Assembly (NCBI RefSeq): GCF_004331385.1
Contig: NZ_SJON01000004.1
Coordinates: forward strand, 1 to 64,000
Direction of reading: 5' to 3'
Source of the DNA: Enterobacter quasihormaechei
GTDB taxonomy: Bacteria > Pseudomonadota > Gammaproteobacteria > Enterobacterales > Enterobacteriaceae
Length of the DNA: 64,000 nucleotides
A program made the translations under genes and the position numbers. The notes below the pieces were generated by a model that had not been told where the DNA came from, ran no database searches, and worked only from the letters and a program-made list of their open reading frames with translations. Shown here piece after piece: positions 27,401 through 38,575 of the stretch. The number at the start of each line of letters is the position of its first letter. The stretch's first letter is position 1.

Positions 27401-30400
27401 CATGGTGGTGGAACAGTTGAGAACATTAAGCTGCCCGTTCTTAAACATCTTTTCGTAGCTTTGCAGGCGTTCTGAAGACTGCTGGGCAGAGTGCTCTGCA
27501 GTGCGGTAGTAGAAGCCACCTTCTACGACACGATCGTTGATATCCGTCCAGACATTTTCCGAACGCAATTGTGCGATCAGCGGCTCGTTGCTGACCCAGT
27601 CACGTACTTTAGCCAAACCCGGAGCGTAGTCTTCTTGTGAGCGATCCACCTTCCAGATCTCTGGCATGGTGACCTTTTGCGCGACAAATGCGTCATATTG
27701 CGTCTGGGTGAGTTGTTCAAAGGAAATGTGAGTGGGTAGATATGGGGTTAACCCTTTAAAAGCAGTGTCCAGAATTTTATTGGTGACAGGACAAATCCAG
27801 GCATCCGTTATTAAAGAGAAGGTCAAATGCTCTTTCGGCAAATAGAAACGGTTACCATCAGGCTTCAGTACGGCAAGTGACCCGGTAAGCTGGTTCCATG
27901 CTTCTTTTAACCATGTATTGATAATATCAATCGTCGCCGTATTTACTTTTTTTAATCCCGCACCAAGCATTAATAACTTCACCAAACGATGGGACAAATT
28001 GCCATTACGAATTTGTGGCCAGCGTCTGTTCTGATTATCTTCAGGATCTTTTGTTTCCGGGTTACGGACGAATTTTGACGAAAAACGACTACCAATCCAG
28101 TTTTTTAACTCATCGTCCAGTTGTGTGAAGTTGCTTTCACGTACGTACAGATCCAGAGTAACCTTAAGAAAATCTTTCCAGTCATCCAGCGTCAGCCCTT
28201 GCTCTTGCCAATGCATCGGCATCTTATGAATCTTCTCTAGCCCCTGATAACCAACCCGCACCAGCCCTTGCGTTTCCAGGCTGTTAGTTCGTTTAGGACG
28301 ACGCATGAACTCCCGGAAAAGCAACATTTCCGAAAGCTTCAGCGGCCCGCCGTTTTCGTTGAAAATTTCAGGCTTCAGATAGTGATTATATTGCAGAATA
28401 GGGCCGCTAATATCGGCTTTCTCTCTAAGCTCATTGACTATTTCTGTCCAGGTTCGGGAAATGAGAATGGTCGCTACGTTACCTCCGGTCGCAGCCTGAA
28501 AAGCTTGTTCAAGCTGCTCGGCCTGTACTTCTGCCAGCTTCGCTTGTTCAGGTAATCCCCAGCTTCTAAATTCATCGGCCTGTTCGCGTGCCTGTTTTGC
28601 CAACGCTGCTAACTTTTCAAGATCTGTATTGGCATTTGGTGTGGTGGAAGTCTGTGTCCGTTGATGCCAGCCCAATATTTCTACTACGCTGCCACGTAAG
28701 CGACTGCGTTCAGCTTCTTGCTGCATGCGTACCGCCATGCGCGCTGTTCCCTGACGGCTGTCGGTGAAGGTAATGAGACGGCGGCCTCTACCTGGCAGTG
28801 AATCAGGCCCCACTCCCTCCTTTCCATCTTCGCTGACAAAGTCCTGACAATACTCCAGAACGGTTGGCACAATATTGGTGACATAAAACGGTCCACCCAA
28901 CAATGCGCGGCGGAAAGGTTGTTTTCCACTCGTGCCTCTGTAGCCGCAGCTGCTGGCACTACATACCTGTTCAATATCGTTAATAATCAGTTCAATACTT
29001 TCATTATTAACTACACCAATACGACGAGTCTTGCGATCGAGTCGCTGTAGAATATAACCAGTTTCACTGGCCTTTTCTGCCGCAATAATAAGTGGAGGGC
29101 GGTAACTACTTTCTTTCTCAACTTTTTCTTCAGTAGCGTCGTTTTCAACATTCACCTCATCCTGCAAAGAGAATTCATCGCCACCTTTATTTTCCCATTG
29201 GACAAGTTTGCCATTTTTATCCCGGGCCAGAAGATGCGGTTCGTTACATTCATTGCAGAATGCCAGTTCGTAGACCGGGCTCCCGCATTCACAATTTTGC
29301 CGTTGATTCACATACACATAACCAAAGGGCCAGCCCTTTTCCAGCGGAGTGCCATGCTTTTGTCTGCACTCTTTATCAACACAAGCCCATACTCCCTGGG
29401 TATTGCGCTGGAAAATATGCGCTCTTATCTTCAGGAATGCCGGATCTTTAGGATTAGGTTGTGTACCAGAGCAGACGTCGATCCAGCGAAGTACTTCCTG
29501 CTGGCTATAATTCTGCTTGGTCAGCGTATTCAACCGCTTCGTCATCGTATCCAGCTTCATTGGATCCGGCTGAGTAACTAACATCTCACGCAAGTAATGT
29601 GCTTCAGGTGAATGCGTAAGAGCTTCAAAGCGGTCTGGGCTTACGCCCTTCATGTCCGTATCAGGGATTTGTTCAATTTCTTCTAAAGGGATATAAACGT
29701 GTTTGCACGATGCCAGTTTCGGAATCACCCGGCTTCCGTCCAGTACATCGATGCGCTCCTGCGGTATACCGGATAATTCAGAGAGGAATTTTTTCAGTTG
29801 TTTTTCGGCATCGCTTCCGGCAATAGTTGCAGAGGTTGCCACGAAACGCACATCGTCTGGCGTCACTCCAAAGGCCGTCATCACGCGGCGTAACTGCAGA
29901 GCTAATTCAGCGGCCTGCGATCCGACATAGGTATGCGCTTCATCCAGTACTATCCAGCGTAATGATTTTTGTGCTTTAGACTGTTGAATAATTGGAGCAT
30001 CAATCTGGCGGACCATCATATATTCCAGCATCGTGCCGTTTGTTACCAGAATTGGTGCGGGTTCTTCACGCATCTTTTCGCGTGAAAGCACTTCATTTGG
30101 CCTTTTTGCCTGCTCGCTTTTTACCGAAGCGTGAAGATTTTCTGTATTGCCATTATAAAGACAGTAACGGATCCCAGTACCAAATCCACGTGTCCACGCA
30201 TCCAGGCGCTCCCGCTGTGAATTAATTAGGGCATTGAGGGGGTAGAGGAAAAGGGCCCTGACGCCGACAAGTGGGTTGTTGCTATTTTCATGTAATTCTC
30301 TGTAGAGGTCTTCCAGCACAGGAACCATAAAACATTCCGTTTTGCCTGACCCCGTACCACTTGTCACCACTACCGAATGTTTATCTTCCAGTAAAGCCTT

Positions 30401-30733
30401 CCAACTGGCTAGCTGGTGAGTGAAGGGTTTCCAGTCTGCACCAAAACGGTAACGACCGTTGTTATGATCATCTAGTGAATCAACAACAGCTTTACTCAGT
30501 AATGCCTTACCTTCGGTCAGGTTGCGCATTGTATAATTTGACTCTTTCCAGCCAAACATTTGCTGGAATACTGGTGAGGCAAGAAATGAGCCTGATTTCC
30601 CACAATCGGCACCCATTTGCTCTGCGAGATGCTTGCGTAAGTTCGGGTTTGTGATCCCCATAATACTGAGCGTTGCTTCGGTTGAGCGAGACAACGATTG
30701 TTCAATAAGCGACGAAAAAAAGCGTGTAGTCAT
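24413..30733 (-). CDS. druE: Druantia type III helicase DruE
   Basis: A 2106-residue superfamily 2 helicase with a DUF1998-type C-terminal region. Walker [11 protein letters not shown] lies near residue 125, DEAH box [10 protein letters not shown] near 265, TSATIAG near 300, and motifs V/VI ([11 protein letters not shown], then [16 protein letters not shown]) near 1105-1140. Cysteine clusters ([10 protein letters not shown], a pair near 1435, and [14 protein letters not shown] near 1690) suggest zinc sites. The size, domain order and pairing with a roughly 1100-residue partner match Druantia type III, also annotated as the STY4851/ECs_5259-associated helicase in leuX islands. The ATG has AAGGA five bases upstream and starts two bases after the druH stop. 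Confidence 0.88.
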   Translation of the reverse strand: MTTRFFSSLIEQSLSRSTEATLSIMGITNPNLRKHLAEQMGADCGKSGSFLASPVFQQMFGWKESNYTMRNLTEGKALLSKAVVDSLDDHNNGRYRFGADWKPFTHQLASWKALLEDKHSVVVTSGTGSGKTECFMVPVLEDLYRELHENSNNPLVGVRALFLYPLNALINSQRERLDAWTRGFGTGIRYCLYNGNTENLHASVKSEQAKRPNEVLSREKMREEPAPILVTNGTMLEYMMVRQIDAPIIQQSKAQKSLRWIVLDEAHTYVGSQAAELALQLRRVMTAFGVTPDDVRFVATSATIAGSDAEKQLKKFLSELSGIPQERIDVLDGSRVIPKLASCKHVYIPLEEIEQIPDTDMKGVSPDRFEALTHSPEAHYLREMLVTQPDPMKLDTMTKRLNTLTKQNYSQQEVLRWIDVCSGTQPNPKDPAFLKIRAHIFQRNTQGVWACVDKECRQKHGTPLEKGWPFGYVYVNQRQNCECGSPVYELAFCNECNEPHLLARDKNGKLVQWENKGGDEFSLQDEVNVENDATEEKVEKESSYRPPLIIAAEKASETGYILQRLDRKTRRIGVVNNESIELIINDIEQVCSASSCGYRGTSGKQPFRRALLGGPFYVTNIVPTVLEYCQDFVSEDGKEGVGPDSLPGRGRRLITFTDSRQGTARMAVRMQQEAERSRLRGSVVEILGWHQRTQTSTTPNANTDLEKLAALAKQAREQADEFRSWGLPEQAKLAEVQAEQLEQAFQAATGGNVATILISRTWTEIVNELREKADISGPILQYNHYLKPEIFNENGGPLKLSEMLLFREFMRRPKRTNSLETQGLVRVGYQGLEKIHKMPMHWQEQGLTLDDWKDFLKVTLDLYVRESNFTQLDDELKNWIGSRFSSKFVRNPETKDPEDNQNRRWPQIRNGNLSHRLVKLLMLGAGLKKVNTATIDIINTWLKEAWNQLTGSLAVLKPDGNRFYLPKEHLTFSLITDAWICPVTNKILDTAFKGLTPYLPTHISFEQLTQTQYDAFVAQKVTMPEIWKVDRSQEDYAPGLAKVRDWVSNEPLIAQLRSENVWTDINDRVVEGGFYYRTAEHSAQQSSERLQSYEKMFKNGQLNVLNCSTTMEMGVDIGGITAVVMNNVPPHPANYLQRAGRAGRSKESRAISYTLCKGNPHDQQVFANPLWPFETMIPAPMVAMNSARLVQRHVNALLLSDFLCHVIGDTDKEKTSLDSLWFFGDDEDQSKCERFKVWLERPELDIDAALERLVKGTALHGASSHKLREKTVDAITLLQQRWLSVYRDLVAQERESQPQTPYRKRIELEKKRHCGEYLLRDLAARTFLPGYGFPTDVVTFDNFTMEDYIREKSQKSRDKKDREDNVSRYKGLPSRNLGVAIREYAPGAEIILDGRVFRSAGVSLHWHNINADTNEAQRLDCAWRCHKCGTIGYEEGMSSSGVLCCTNSTCGEKIIMDNRRQVLQPAGFVTDAHAPVTNNIETMKFIPVVPAWVFVKAEPVPLPNPTMGYMTSGADGHVFQQSLGEGGHGYALCLSCGRAESMLNENDAPRSMEAHYPPRPGKADRDSQNQRLICPGSTALMKNVTLGALARTDVFEMVLRKPQNGEYLPDNTEEGRLVAMTLAVALRQALAGVLGISAAELGYAVRPVRQEDGQSVLAVQLYDVISGGAGFASSASLHIETILLGMVKQLGCNHCDTACSECLLDSQTRHDHDLLDRKAALTWLGNDFSFYIGLPDEETFSLPDARYCSGPISDTLRRAINEGAEKLTLWMNGPLHEWDLYARQFRAAIQNYRIKDNVAVDLVIPAGVDDPELLHELSQFTALGVRLCHSEQILELPIVAQIAFADRIMTLASRSQQATIPGPGWHLNDELVVRSLGYKTVKLNEFVLPGKAANAVERVKDIEIHKQLNGALSQFGQRFWDTLFNSHEEAQSLMKNQRITSVHYTDRYLQNPVALALLGAILKPLKTKLTDDAELELHTLFKPKDRPGNRPFHDWMSDADFQDFADQWFTAAMGRAVELTVFDSPRDIPHHRKLTVTFEDGQTLKIRFDQGMGYWRIDFPYAWRNFDFTDDVTYQLVKLAQACQEGKVLNSEDSWATDVLVEVMPS

Positions 30734-30735
30734 CT

Positions 30736-33700
30736 TTAATCCTTTTTATTTTTTGAAATATAACGCAGAAGGCTGCACTGGAATATGGCCTTGAACCAGC
30801 GAGAATCGAAGTCCCGAACTTGTCTCAGGAAAAATACGGCGCCAGGTTTGTGTTCAAACACAGTTTCAAAGGAAGTTTTACCGCTTGCCACTGCAGCCGC
30901 GAAAACAGGTAACCAGGCAACTGAATAGCGATAATCAGCCTCGGGATAAATATCTATCACTACATCTGTTTGTGATGACATCCAGTTATGCAGTCGCTTA
31001 CAGCCATATTCTGGCCACCGAGCTTCACTGTGTTCACGTAAAAGCTCCTGATACCACTCACGGACAAAGGATGTTGGAATGGGAGGAGGGAATTTCCCAT
31101 AACTTAACCATTTTTCAACTTCATCGGCATAAGTTGGAAATACGATCCCTAATTGTCGATACATCTTACTCAGCAGTGTTACCAAAACTTCATCTGGTGC
31201 CCCTTTTTGGGTCAGGAATCGTTTGAAGGTTTCTGCTGCGGATTTGATTTCTAATATAGGGAAAAACTCCCAAAAAACAGGGAATTCATTCTCAATGCGG
31301 TTTAAATACTCGGCGGACATTTCAAATTTGAAGAGCGACATCGCCAGCGCTCTTGGATGTTGTACGAGTGCTCGCCATACTTCAAATGTAGCCAGCGGAA
31401 GATAGCCAAAATGTTCATAAAGACTGTGCATAAACTGCCAACCGGAGTGCGCAGGATCGGTAGCCATCTGATCAAGCACCAGCGTTATGGTATTCACTTT
31501 TGCCTGGGGATTAAAAAGTTGGGTGGCTTTCTGAAGTGAACGAACGCTACTTTCATCGCCATGTAAGGAAGATTCGCCACGAATGAAGCATGGACGAAAC
31601 GCCATTTCATCACCTTCCTTTGGGACTACTAGCCAAGGCCCGTTTTTGCTAACGATTGAACTCAGTTCATATTCACCAACAGGTACACCCTCACTTAGCC
31701 TCGATGACAACGAGACTGCTTTTCGCTCTGGCTCGCTCAATAACATGATGACAGGAGAAGGGAGTTGCCCGGCACGATAGCTTGTCGACTGGCTGGTGAG
31801 AACTTCTTTTTCATAATCATAACGCAAACTGTATTTGTAGCGCCTAATCTGCCAGCTCATCGCTACGCCAGCACCTCTGATTCGCATATCCACAACTTGG
31901 TCAATTCCTGACTCAAGAGATAGCAAATTTTCAATATGCTCTCTTAGACTGTATAAATTGAGTTCAATAGGGCGTTCTCCTGCCGTATAAAACCATTCAT
32001 GCCATGCCTGTTGACCATTTATAGTGCGTAGATGTAATTCCAGTGAAAATCGAGTCGGTTCACCATTTTTACCAAACAAGTAAGCTCTTGAACCAAGTAA
32101 ATCATGCAAAGTGATATTTTTTTCAAGAAGGTCTCCATTTGCATCAAAAACCAAACAACCTTTAGCAGGATAAGGCAAAGTCAATTCAATTGAGTCAGCC
32201 CCCAAATTAGGATAAACTTCCAGAGAGATAAAGGCGGGAGGGATGCCTTCGGCTTTGAGTAATATCTCGGTGCGTCCTGCTGCGCGTTTTCGAGCAATCT
32301 CGAATGTTTTATTTTTTAAGACAGACATGCAGGGATGTTGCGTTGAGATGACAATGGTACCTTCATTAGCCTGATCGCCACCATGAATCTGAACATTAAA
32401 GTCTGCCGGTAATATTCCAATTTTTCGACGGAGTATCGTCTCATTATCACTATTCCTGACGGAAACAAATTGAGATCCCATCATCTCCTGTAACTGGCAT
32501 TCTTCGATTGATTTACTATTAAAATAAGGTTTAAATTGGATATGTTTTACATCAGGATTTTTCGAGGTGACTTTAGGGACCCCAAGGAATGTTTCAGTAG
32601 GGTTGCATACCCAATTTACTCTTTTACCATAAAACTCAACCCCACCAGGGTTAGTCTGTTCTTTTCCAGTGCGTATACGATATATTTCATCTCCGGAAAT
32701 AATTAATTCATGGCAACCTTTTACGGAGAGTGTTTCGAAGCCTAAGACTGAAATTGTATTCAAAGTCGTTTCATATCCTGAAACAGTTGTCTTTTCTCGA
32801 GGTAGAACAATAAGGACATCGCTGTTACGAACATTGCACGAAGCTTGCCCGTGTAATAGCCATCGTTCTCCATCAGCAACAAAAGTAAGTGGAACCTCAC
32901 CAATGGCGATTTCGCTATCATCCAGTTTTATTGCGCCAACATTCATTCCGCCTGCCCGAGCAACTAACGATAAACTCGCAGAAGGGGCATGTCTGGCAAA
33001 TCGTGATTCATTTTTACGGATGCGAATTCTGGCATGCGATTTTTCGAGGGACGCATAGACTACACCAAGGCTTGCAACTTCGTTAATGCCTTCGTAAATA
33101 GCAAGTTCAAATCGTGTGGTTGAAGGTTCACTAATAATTGGAAAAGTGAGTTCATCTGGTAACGAAACTATCGCACGTATTTGGTCCGGCGATTTTTCTG
33201 TCCAAAAGAACTGACAACTGGTACATTTATTTTTTTGTGAACGAGGTTTTGTTTCTATAGATGCAGTACGTAACAATCCATTTAGAAAGCGGGTGCCTGT
33301 TTCATCATCAAGTGGCATAGGGAATTCATCCCGCCATTTTGGATGCGTTTTATCAAGCTGCGCTACTGGTTCAGAGTCATCGCTTAGATTATACATCAGT
33401 ACCAATGAGCTGAGTTTTTCTGCCATATGACTGATGAGCTCTACTGATGTGTCTTCAATAAAAACGGCTGGAAGCGAAGATCTTTCTATAATGTTTCTTA
33501 CCAGCGAAAGCATGGAAAAACCTGCTATCTGAGCTTGTTCATACTGATTAAGGATCCGGGAAAATACGGTTTGAAAACTACTATCTGATTCCTTCAGTAA
33601 ACGAAAAGGTAGACCACCCTCACTGAACAACGTTCCTAGAAAGTTACGTCTATCCGATTCATAAAATCGAATTGGTCGCATCCAGTAACTCTCCATCCCT

Positions 33701-34032
33701 TTAGGAACGATATGCCTTAGTTCCGTCGCCGTTAACGATGTACCTAGCTTTTTATAAATGGGCTCCCAAGTCCACCCACAATTCCGCTCATAGTCTCTGC
33801 GGTACCATTCAGAGCAAAAAAACACAAAACATGAAGCATAGCCTTTATCATCAACAATATTTGTAGTTTGGCTAACCGCTCGAAGTAACTGCGTTAAGTC
33901 CACATATTCTTCATTCGTCGCTTGATATTCATAAAGCGGGCGGCCATCGGGTTGTCTCAATCCTCTACGACTAAGAAAGTTTGTTAGCCATGAAGTACAT
34001 TTTGTCCATGAAATGCATTCTGATTGAACCAA
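30736..34032 (-). CDS. druH: Druantia type III protein DruH (STY4851/ECs_5259 family)
   Basis: A 1098-residue protein with no recognised enzymatic motif. Residues 1-280 are mainly helical and include a CTSCQFFW pair just after; the middle contains many beta-strand-rich repeats with hydrophobic/charged alternation; the C-terminal 250 residues are helical. It is the obligate partner of the DruE helicase in Druantia type III, a system shown to protect against several phages; its molecular task is unknown. The start is TTG 34032 with AAGGAG six bases upstream; an overlapping ATG is out of frame. The 482 bases upstream (34033-34515) are AT-rich and gene-free and probably contain the operon promoter. 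Confidence 0.82.
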   Translation of the reverse strand: MVQSECISWTKCTSWLTNFLSRRGLRQPDGRPLYEYQATNEEYVDLTQLLRAVSQTTNIVDDKGYASCFVFFCSEWYRRDYERNCGWTWEPIYKKLGTSLTATELRHIVPKGMESYWMRPIRFYESDRRNFLGTLFSEGGLPFRLLKESDSSFQTVFSRILNQYEQAQIAGFSMLSLVRNIIERSSLPAVFIEDTSVELISHMAEKLSSLVLMYNLSDDSEPVAQLDKTHPKWRDEFPMPLDDETGTRFLNGLLRTASIETKPRSQKNKCTSCQFFWTEKSPDQIRAIVSLPDELTFPIISEPSTTRFELAIYEGINEVASLGVVYASLEKSHARIRIRKNESRFARHAPSASLSLVARAGGMNVGAIKLDDSEIAIGEVPLTFVADGERWLLHGQASCNVRNSDVLIVLPREKTTVSGYETTLNTISVLGFETLSVKGCHELIISGDEIYRIRTGKEQTNPGGVEFYGKRVNWVCNPTETFLGVPKVTSKNPDVKHIQFKPYFNSKSIEECQLQEMMGSQFVSVRNSDNETILRRKIGILPADFNVQIHGGDQANEGTIVISTQHPCMSVLKNKTFEIARKRAAGRTEILLKAEGIPPAFISLEVYPNLGADSIELTLPYPAKGCLVFDANGDLLEKNITLHDLLGSRAYLFGKNGEPTRFSLELHLRTINGQQAWHEWFYTAGERPIELNLYSLREHIENLLSLESGIDQVVDMRIRGAGVAMSWQIRRYKYSLRYDYEKEVLTSQSTSYRAGQLPSPVIMLLSEPERKAVSLSSRLSEGVPVGEYELSSIVSKNGPWLVVPKEGDEMAFRPCFIRGESSLHGDESSVRSLQKATQLFNPQAKVNTITLVLDQMATDPAHSGWQFMHSLYEHFGYLPLATFEVWRALVQHPRALAMSLFKFEMSAEYLNRIENEFPVFWEFFPILEIKSAAETFKRFLTQKGAPDEVLVTLLSKMYRQLGIVFPTYADEVEKWLSYGKFPPPIPTSFVREWYQELLREHSEARWPEYGCKRLHNWMSSQTDVVIDIYPEADYRYSVAWLPVFAAAVASGKTSFETVFEHKPGAVFFLRQVRDFDSRWFKAIFQCSLLRYISKNKKD

Positions 34033-34515
34033 AGCATTCTCCTTATAGTCAAGCGAGACAAGACTTAATGAATGTTTAATTTAAATAACCGATTAGCGTA
34101 CCCTCGAAGCGTTTGTATGGCAATACCTAATTTTTGTAGGTGGCCAGGAGGAACACTACTGATATATGACATATCAAATATTGATTAATTGCTTGATCAT
34201 CATTGCTTTCAGTTATGATTTCTAAGTAAAAGCAAATTTCACTTTAGTGACGAGCAAATATAATATCTAAAAAACCACCTATTACGCTATATAACAATTA
34301 TGGTGATGGTTCAATAGTAAAATACGAAATTTGTATAACTTGTCAAAAAAAGAGAACGAGCTAGCTGTTTGGATTATGAATTTCTAAGTTCATTAGAGCT
34401 GTGATAAGATCTTTGTTGAGGATAGAGTGATATAGCCATTTATGTCGGTATGAAGATGAGATGTGTGCAACTCAACATATCAATATGAGTCCTTCACCGA
34501 TAAGTAAAAGCCACT

Positions 34516-35106
34516 CTAAAAAATAGTGTTTTTTTTATGTAATATCCCATTTAACCATCTCTCACTTCTTTCCTGCCGATAATCCTTCGTAACCCAAAGC
34601 GAAGTTATCGCCACATCTGTTATATTACTTATTCCCATCCGCAGCCCCTCTTCATCCAGATCCGTAAACCGTCTTATACCCTGCACGCGTTCACCGTTGC
34701 CATACTTAAAGGACACATACCAGACTCCGCCAGGCTTAAGCGCATCCGCAAGCTTCTGCATCACCGCAGGCAGCTCAGAAGAGGGGACATGCAACAAAGA
34801 GGCACAGCACCAGATCCCATCGTACTGCGCTTTACCGTCGATTTCTGAAAACGTCATCAACTGCACGGGTAACCCGGTATGTTGCCTTGCCAGTTCCACC
34901 ATGGCGGAAGAGGCATCAAAAGCATCCACCTGATAACCCATCTCATGAAATGCCTTTGCGTCCCGCCCTGAACCGCAGCCCGCATCCAGAACCCGGGCAC
35001 CGTGCGTCAGATGTTGGGTGAAGGCCTCGTATAGCGGGGTCATATCGACATTGACCGTGCCATCGAAGAAATCCTGCGCGTGGTTCTGATAGTAGTGAAG
35101 TGTCAT
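34516..35106 (-). CDS. Class I SAM-dependent methyltransferase
   Basis: A 196-residue Rossmann-fold methyltransferase. Motif I VLDAGCGSGRDAKAF is near residue 40, an acidic residue ends strand 2 (VDAFDASS), and WCCASLLHVP plus LKPGGVWYVSFK form the later motifs. The family includes TehB-like and small-molecule methylases; nothing marks it as a DNA methylase (no NPPY or DPPY). Its ATG overlaps the TAA of the HNH gene in a TAATG junction, so the two are translationally coupled. Their constant pairing here suggests a joint function, possibly defence, but this is inferred. Confidence 0.82.
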   Translation of the reverse strand: MTLHYYQNHAQDFFDGTVNVDMTPLYEAFTQHLTHGARVLDAGCGSGRDAKAFHEMGYQVDAFDASSAMVELARQHTGLPVQLMTFSEIDGKAQYDGIWCCASLLHVPSSELPAVMQKLADALKPGGVWYVSFKYGNGERVQGIRRFTDLDEEGLRMGISNITDVAITSLWVTKDYRQERSERWLNGILHKKNTIF

Positions 35107-36119
35107 TAAAACGTTGCCTCGCCTTCCGCGTTGGGTTTCCAGGTATGGATAAGTTTATCCAGCGCAGCCTGCCAGTTACGCTGAAGAAAGCTTCTCCGTG
35201 CTTCGGGACGCTGCCCTGTCTGTAGAACAATCGTCTCATGTAACGGCAGTTTGCTTTGAATAAAATACTCATTGCGGGTTTGTAACCGCTGCAGGAGCCT
35301 GAGCTCGGGAATGCCTGCATATTTGCCTTCAGTGCCACGGTTACAGCAACGGCAGGCCAGCACTAAGTTCCATACGCCGTTAATATTGCTCACTTCATGG
35401 TGGGCAGCCCAGGGAATAAAGTGGTCGACGTCCGCCAGTTCTGCGTCTCCCGGTACCAGGCTGATGGGTTTGAAGCAGTAAAAGCATCGTCCTTTCTGGT
35501 AACCATTCAGGCTGTCGCGACAGCTGGTGATGTCTACGCGACGCGCGTTCACCTTCGTGAACAGCAGCTGATTATCTTCGTCAAACTCCACACCTACAAG
35601 GTTACGTGAAATCCCCATCGACCAGGCCTGTTCTACCAGGTTCCAGCGGGCATTGGTTTCAAAGGCGAGGTTTTTATACTGTTGGCGTTCGCCCAGTAAA
35701 AAGAAATTATCCGTCAGGCGGATCCCGTTGTGGGTTTTGCGCTCATCAAGGAAAAAACGTTTATCGATCTCGCCCTGGTTCACGTAGTGAAAGGCATCAA
35801 TCACGTTGTTAAAGCCAAGGCGCACCGTCGCTTCAATGAGCTGAGCGTGGGGGATTTCACCTCTGTTGAACTTCAGACAGGTTTCCAGAAATTGGCTGCT
35901 GCGGGAGGTGATCTGTTTTGGCGCGTGCTTCAGGTGCTCGCAAAGATAGCGGCTGAACGGCACAGCAAGCTGGTCGAGCGTAATCAAATCGCTGCCCGTC
36001 TTATCCACTTCATACAACGCTGACGCCAGCGCAAATTTGTAAGATGCGACGTTCCTTCCAAAGAGGATCACACCACGCCAGTAGTTCTCAAGCGTCGGAT
36101 CGGCCTGATAAAATTCCAT
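35106..36119 (-). CDS. HNH endonuclease, first gene of an HNH/methyltransferase pair
   Basis: A 337-residue protein. The N-terminal 190 residues are helical and unassigned; the HNH core follows: CFYCFKPI, ADVDHFIPW (D and H of the metal site), NLVLACRCCNRG with the second Cys pair and Asn. A frame extension to 36179 exists, but ATG 36119 (MEFYQADPTLENYW) has AGGA eight bases upstream and begins the conserved part. It is not closely similar to the HNH proteins at 2.8-5.9 kb. Beside Druantia and a type I system, a role in restricting foreign DNA is plausible. It could also be the C-terminal-HNH family seen with DNA repair genes. Confidence 0.75.
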   Translation of the reverse strand: MEFYQADPTLENYWRGVILFGRNVASYKFALASALYEVDKTGSDLITLDQLAVPFSRYLCEHLKHAPKQITSRSSQFLETCLKFNRGEIPHAQLIEATVRLGFNNVIDAFHYVNQGEIDKRFFLDERKTHNGIRLTDNFFLLGERQQYKNLAFETNARWNLVEQAWSMGISRNLVGVEFDEDNQLLFTKVNARRVDITSCRDSLNGYQKGRCFYCFKPISLVPGDAELADVDHFIPWAAHHEVSNINGVWNLVLACRCCNRGTEGKYAGIPELRLLQRLQTRNEYFIQSKLPLHETIVLQTGQRPEARRSFLQRNWQAALDKLIHTWKPNAEGEATF

Positions 36120-36354
36120 CGATGAAGTCCTGTTACGGTTGGCTGGGCAGGGCGTTACTAAAGCCTGTAACAGGATCACATAACAAAATCAGGGTGATGT
36201 AAATCGTTAATCTATAGGTTTGATGAATTTTTGTGGGATCTGAGAAGAAGGGCTGGATGCTATGAATTTGTCGTCTAAGGTAATTTAGCGAATGAATAGA
36301 TTTCTGGATGAGGAAAATAAGACTGATTTTCAAGCCAGCGATTTACCAGTATCC

Positions 36355-36465
36355 CCCAAACCCATTCCCTGAATCCCCCTCGTATTTCCCAAATTTACCC
36401 ATCGCAAAACCGCTGTATTTATATTCAGCTGTGTATAATATGGCAGCAGTAATTACGCCAGTCGG
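36355..36465 (+). repeat. First copy of a duplicated SOS promoter region
   Basis: About 110 bases resemble 38490-38594: both contain CCTGAATCCCCCTCG, an A/T-rich middle, AAAACCG, the LexA box, TATAAT and AATTACGCC in the same order and almost the same spacing. The rest of 36120-36755 holds no clear gene; a 23-codon ORF (36494-36565) after AGGGA is the only candidate in the would-be leader. Confidence 0.75.
36413..36428 (+). promoter_or_regulatory. LexA box upstream of the T6SS effector module
   Basis: CTGTATTTATATTCAG fits the LexA pattern CTG-N10-CAG with an AT-rich core. A -10 box TATAAT lies at 36434-36439, five bases after it, so bound LexA would cover the promoter. This predicts SOS induction of what follows. 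Confidence 0.7.
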
Positions 36466-36755
36466 AAAAACGCCTCTTCATAGGGATATCCTCATGTGGC
36501 TTATGAAGACATTACTAACATCATGGAGCAGGTCACTCTGCCAGCGGTTCGGTCTCGCCCCTTAGGGTACAGGTCAACTTGATAAACTTCGCTTCCTGAT
36601 ACACCTCTGATGTTACCGCAACGGCCTTACACGTTGTCTTACCACCAACGGGCTATTATCTGAAAATCAGAGGTCTCTCGGAAGAAAACCTTCTTCTGTC
36701 CGATTGCGCAGGAGTACGATAAGCCAACAAATCATTATAGATAAAAGGGTTATCT

Positions 36756-37271
36756 ATGGCTCTACATGGAAAGTTCGTAATTAATGATGCGTACTACTCC
36801 CCGTTATCGTTTCCTGGTATAGGCACGTTTTTAGCATTCTCTGGTAATGGTACCTACCGTAACCGTGGGGCATGTGGAATGATCCCCAAAGAGGGGCCTG
36901 TACCAGCGGGTAAATACTGGATTGTTGACCGCCCTCAAGGTGGACTCAAGTCACAGCTAAACACAGTGGGAAGAGACATTTATAATCACTTCGCCAATGG
37001 TGCAACATTCAAACATTCTGAATGGTTCGCATTATGGCGTGATGATTGGGGCATCGACGATTACACATGGATTGAGAGCGTTCAGCGTGGCAATTTCCGT
37101 TTGCATCCAGGCGTATTATCAGAAGGTTGTATCACTCTCCCACATGATTCTGATTTTGCCATGTTGCGTAATGCTCTGTTGAGAAGCCAAAAAATAGATG
37201 TTCCTTGCATGAGGAAGCTACAGGCATACGGCACGATTGAGGTGATCTCCAATGGCAAAACATGCCCTTAG
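36756..37271 (+). CDS. Tlde1-like (DUF2778) L,D-transpeptidase T6SS effector
   Basis: A 171-residue protein with the fold marks of DUF2778/Tlde1: AFSGNGTYRNRG, GPVPAGKYWIVDRPQGG, and the catalytic block RLHPGVLSEGCITLP with histidine, serine and the nucleophilic cysteine. Tlde1 effectors act in the target's periplasm, where they cleave or exchange peptidoglycan stem peptides. The N-terminus has no signal peptide, as expected for cargo delivered by T6SS. Its end overlaps the start of a membrane protein (likely immunity), and an hcp follows. The first upstream promoter in the correct direction is the LexA-controlled one about 300 bases away. Confidence 0.8.
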   Translation: MALHGKFVINDAYYSPLSFPGIGTFLAFSGNGTYRNRGACGMIPKEGPVPAGKYWIVDRPQGGLKSQLNTVGRDIYNHFANGATFKHSEWFALWRDDWGIDDYTWIESVQRGNFRLHPGVLSEGCITLPHDSDFAMLRNALLRSQKIDVPCMRKLQAYGTIEVISNGKTCP

Positions 37272-37770
37272 TTTATTCATCAAGATAGTGCTGTTCGCTG
37301 TTGTTATGCTGATCGTTGCTGAAATGGTTCCGTATGATGGATTAGTTAATTCTATTACGGAGCTTTTCGATTTCCAAAGCGCCGACAAGTTTACCCGCTT
37401 CATTTTAGGTGAACCTGATTTAGAAGTTTGGGAATCGTTAGATGGCTATTTTAGCATCTTAATCAATACATTAATCAGCGTACCTGTCATGAGCGCCATT
37501 ACCACGGCGTACAGTGGCGCGACACACAAAGTTAGTCCAGCTGGTATCCCCAGAGAGTGGTTCAGTTCCACATTGCGACGGTTAGCTAAAATCTTCGGGT
37601 TTACCTTCCTTTTTTGGGCGTTATTTCGCTTGCTGCCTTATCAGTCTTTATTCCCGGATCAAACGTATTCAAATTTCACAATGGCGGCGATTGTGGGCTT
37701 TCAGTTGCTCTTAACGATTGTTTGCTACTGGTTCATCACGAAGAAAATCACAACTAAAAGGAGTTTGTAA
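37252..37770 (+). CDS. Probable membrane immunity protein for the Tlde1-like effector
   Basis: A 172-residue protein with hydrophobic segments at about residues 7-25 (LFIKIVLFAVVMLIVAEMV), 68-85 (FSILINTLISVPVMSAITT), 115-130 and 142-163, so three to four membrane spans. It overlaps the effector gene by 20 bases, the arrangement typical of effector-immunity pairs, and immunity proteins for periplasmic muramidase or transpeptidase effectors are often membrane or periplasmic. No catalytic motif. Immunity is inferred from position and topology only. Confidence 0.65.
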   Translation: MAKHALSLFIKIVLFAVVMLIVAEMVPYDGLVNSITELFDFQSADKFTRFILGEPDLEVWESLDGYFSILINTLISVPVMSAITTAYSGATHKVSPAGIPREWFSSTLRRLAKIFGFTFLFWALFRLLPYQSLFPDQTYSNFTMAAIVGFQLLLTIVCYWFITKKITTKRSL

Positions 37771-37771
37771 A

Positions 37772-38257
37772 ATGCCTATTCCGGCTTACATGTGGCTTAA
37801 GGACGATGGCGGCGCAGACATTAAAGGAGCTGTAGACGTTCAGGATCGTGAGGGGAGTATAGAGATTGTTGGCTTTAGTCATGGTCTGAACATTCCAGTA
37901 GACAGTGCCAACGGGAAGATTACTGGCAAGCGTTCACATTCTCCGATGATGATTGAAAAGGAGTTTGATAGCTCCAGCCCGTACCTATACAAAGCCGTTG
38001 CCACCGGTCAAACGTTGAAAAGTGCGGAGATTCGCTGGTATCGCATTAACCATGCAGGACAAGAAGAGTGCTACTTCGTCATGACCATTGAGGGCGTGAA
38101 AGTGACGGGCATTAACCCAGGGATGCCAAACGCTAAAATGGCAGGAAACTCGCAGATCAACCACATGGAATCTGTTTCCCTGATGTATGACAAAATCACC
38201 TGGCGTTATGTTGATGGTAATGTCCAGTATACGGACGATTGGAACGTAAGAGCGTAA
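37772..38257 (+). CDS. hcp: Hcp-family type VI secretion tube protein
   Basis: A 161-residue Hcp. MPIPAYMWLKDDGGADIKG, then GSIEIVGFSHGLNIP, ITGKRSHSPMMIEKEFD and the C-terminal KITWRYVDGNVQYTDDW are the standard Hcp1 landmarks. Hcp hexamers form the expelled tube and carry small effectors in the lumen. The frame is open upstream but ATG 37772 has AGGAG before it and starts the conserved sequence. The order effector-immunity-hcp is the reverse of the more common hcp-first cassettes, and no other T6SS structural gene is in the window, so the main cluster must be elsewhere. Confidence 0.93.
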   Translation: MPIPAYMWLKDDGGADIKGAVDVQDREGSIEIVGFSHGLNIPVDSANGKITGKRSHSPMMIEKEFDSSSPYLYKAVATGQTLKSAEIRWYRINHAGQEECYFVMTIEGVKVTGINPGMPNAKMAGNSQINHMESVSLMYDKITWRYVDGNVQYTDDWNVRA

Positions 38258-38548
38258 CAAATAGAACGGAGGCATTGAGTGCTTCCTCTTTATTAACGCT
38301 TATCCTCTCAAAGGATCCTGTCCGTAATGCTGTGTAACTGCCATCGTATTAAAGGTGATCGCTCAGTCGGTCACCGAACTTGATAATAAAACAACTCATT
38401 GCCAGCCCGCAGATCGGCGAATGGTTGCTCTGAGTTCCATGCGGGCGCTCACCTTATATTCTGATAGTCCTCGCTGCGTAATTTCCCTGACCCAACCCTT
38501 TTCCTGAATCCCCCTCGCAAAATTCAAATTTCCCCCACTCAAAACCGC

Positions 38549-38575
38549 TGTATTTATATTCAGCCCTGTATAATA
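38549..38575 (+). promoter_or_regulatory. LexA box and -10 element of the symE-like promoter
   Basis: CTGTATTTATATTCAG (38549-38564) is identical to the box at 36413, and TATAAT follows at 38570-38575 with the same 5-base gap. SymE of E. coli is a known SOS gene repressed by LexA, so function and site agree. The region 38258-38699 also contains a possible 15-codon leader ORF (38641-38688). Confidence 0.75.

Noticed and set aside
36566-36755. Decayed symE copy after the first SOS promoter
   Set aside because: Short open segments exist, but none shows the SymE core, so the duplication seems limited to the promoter region.
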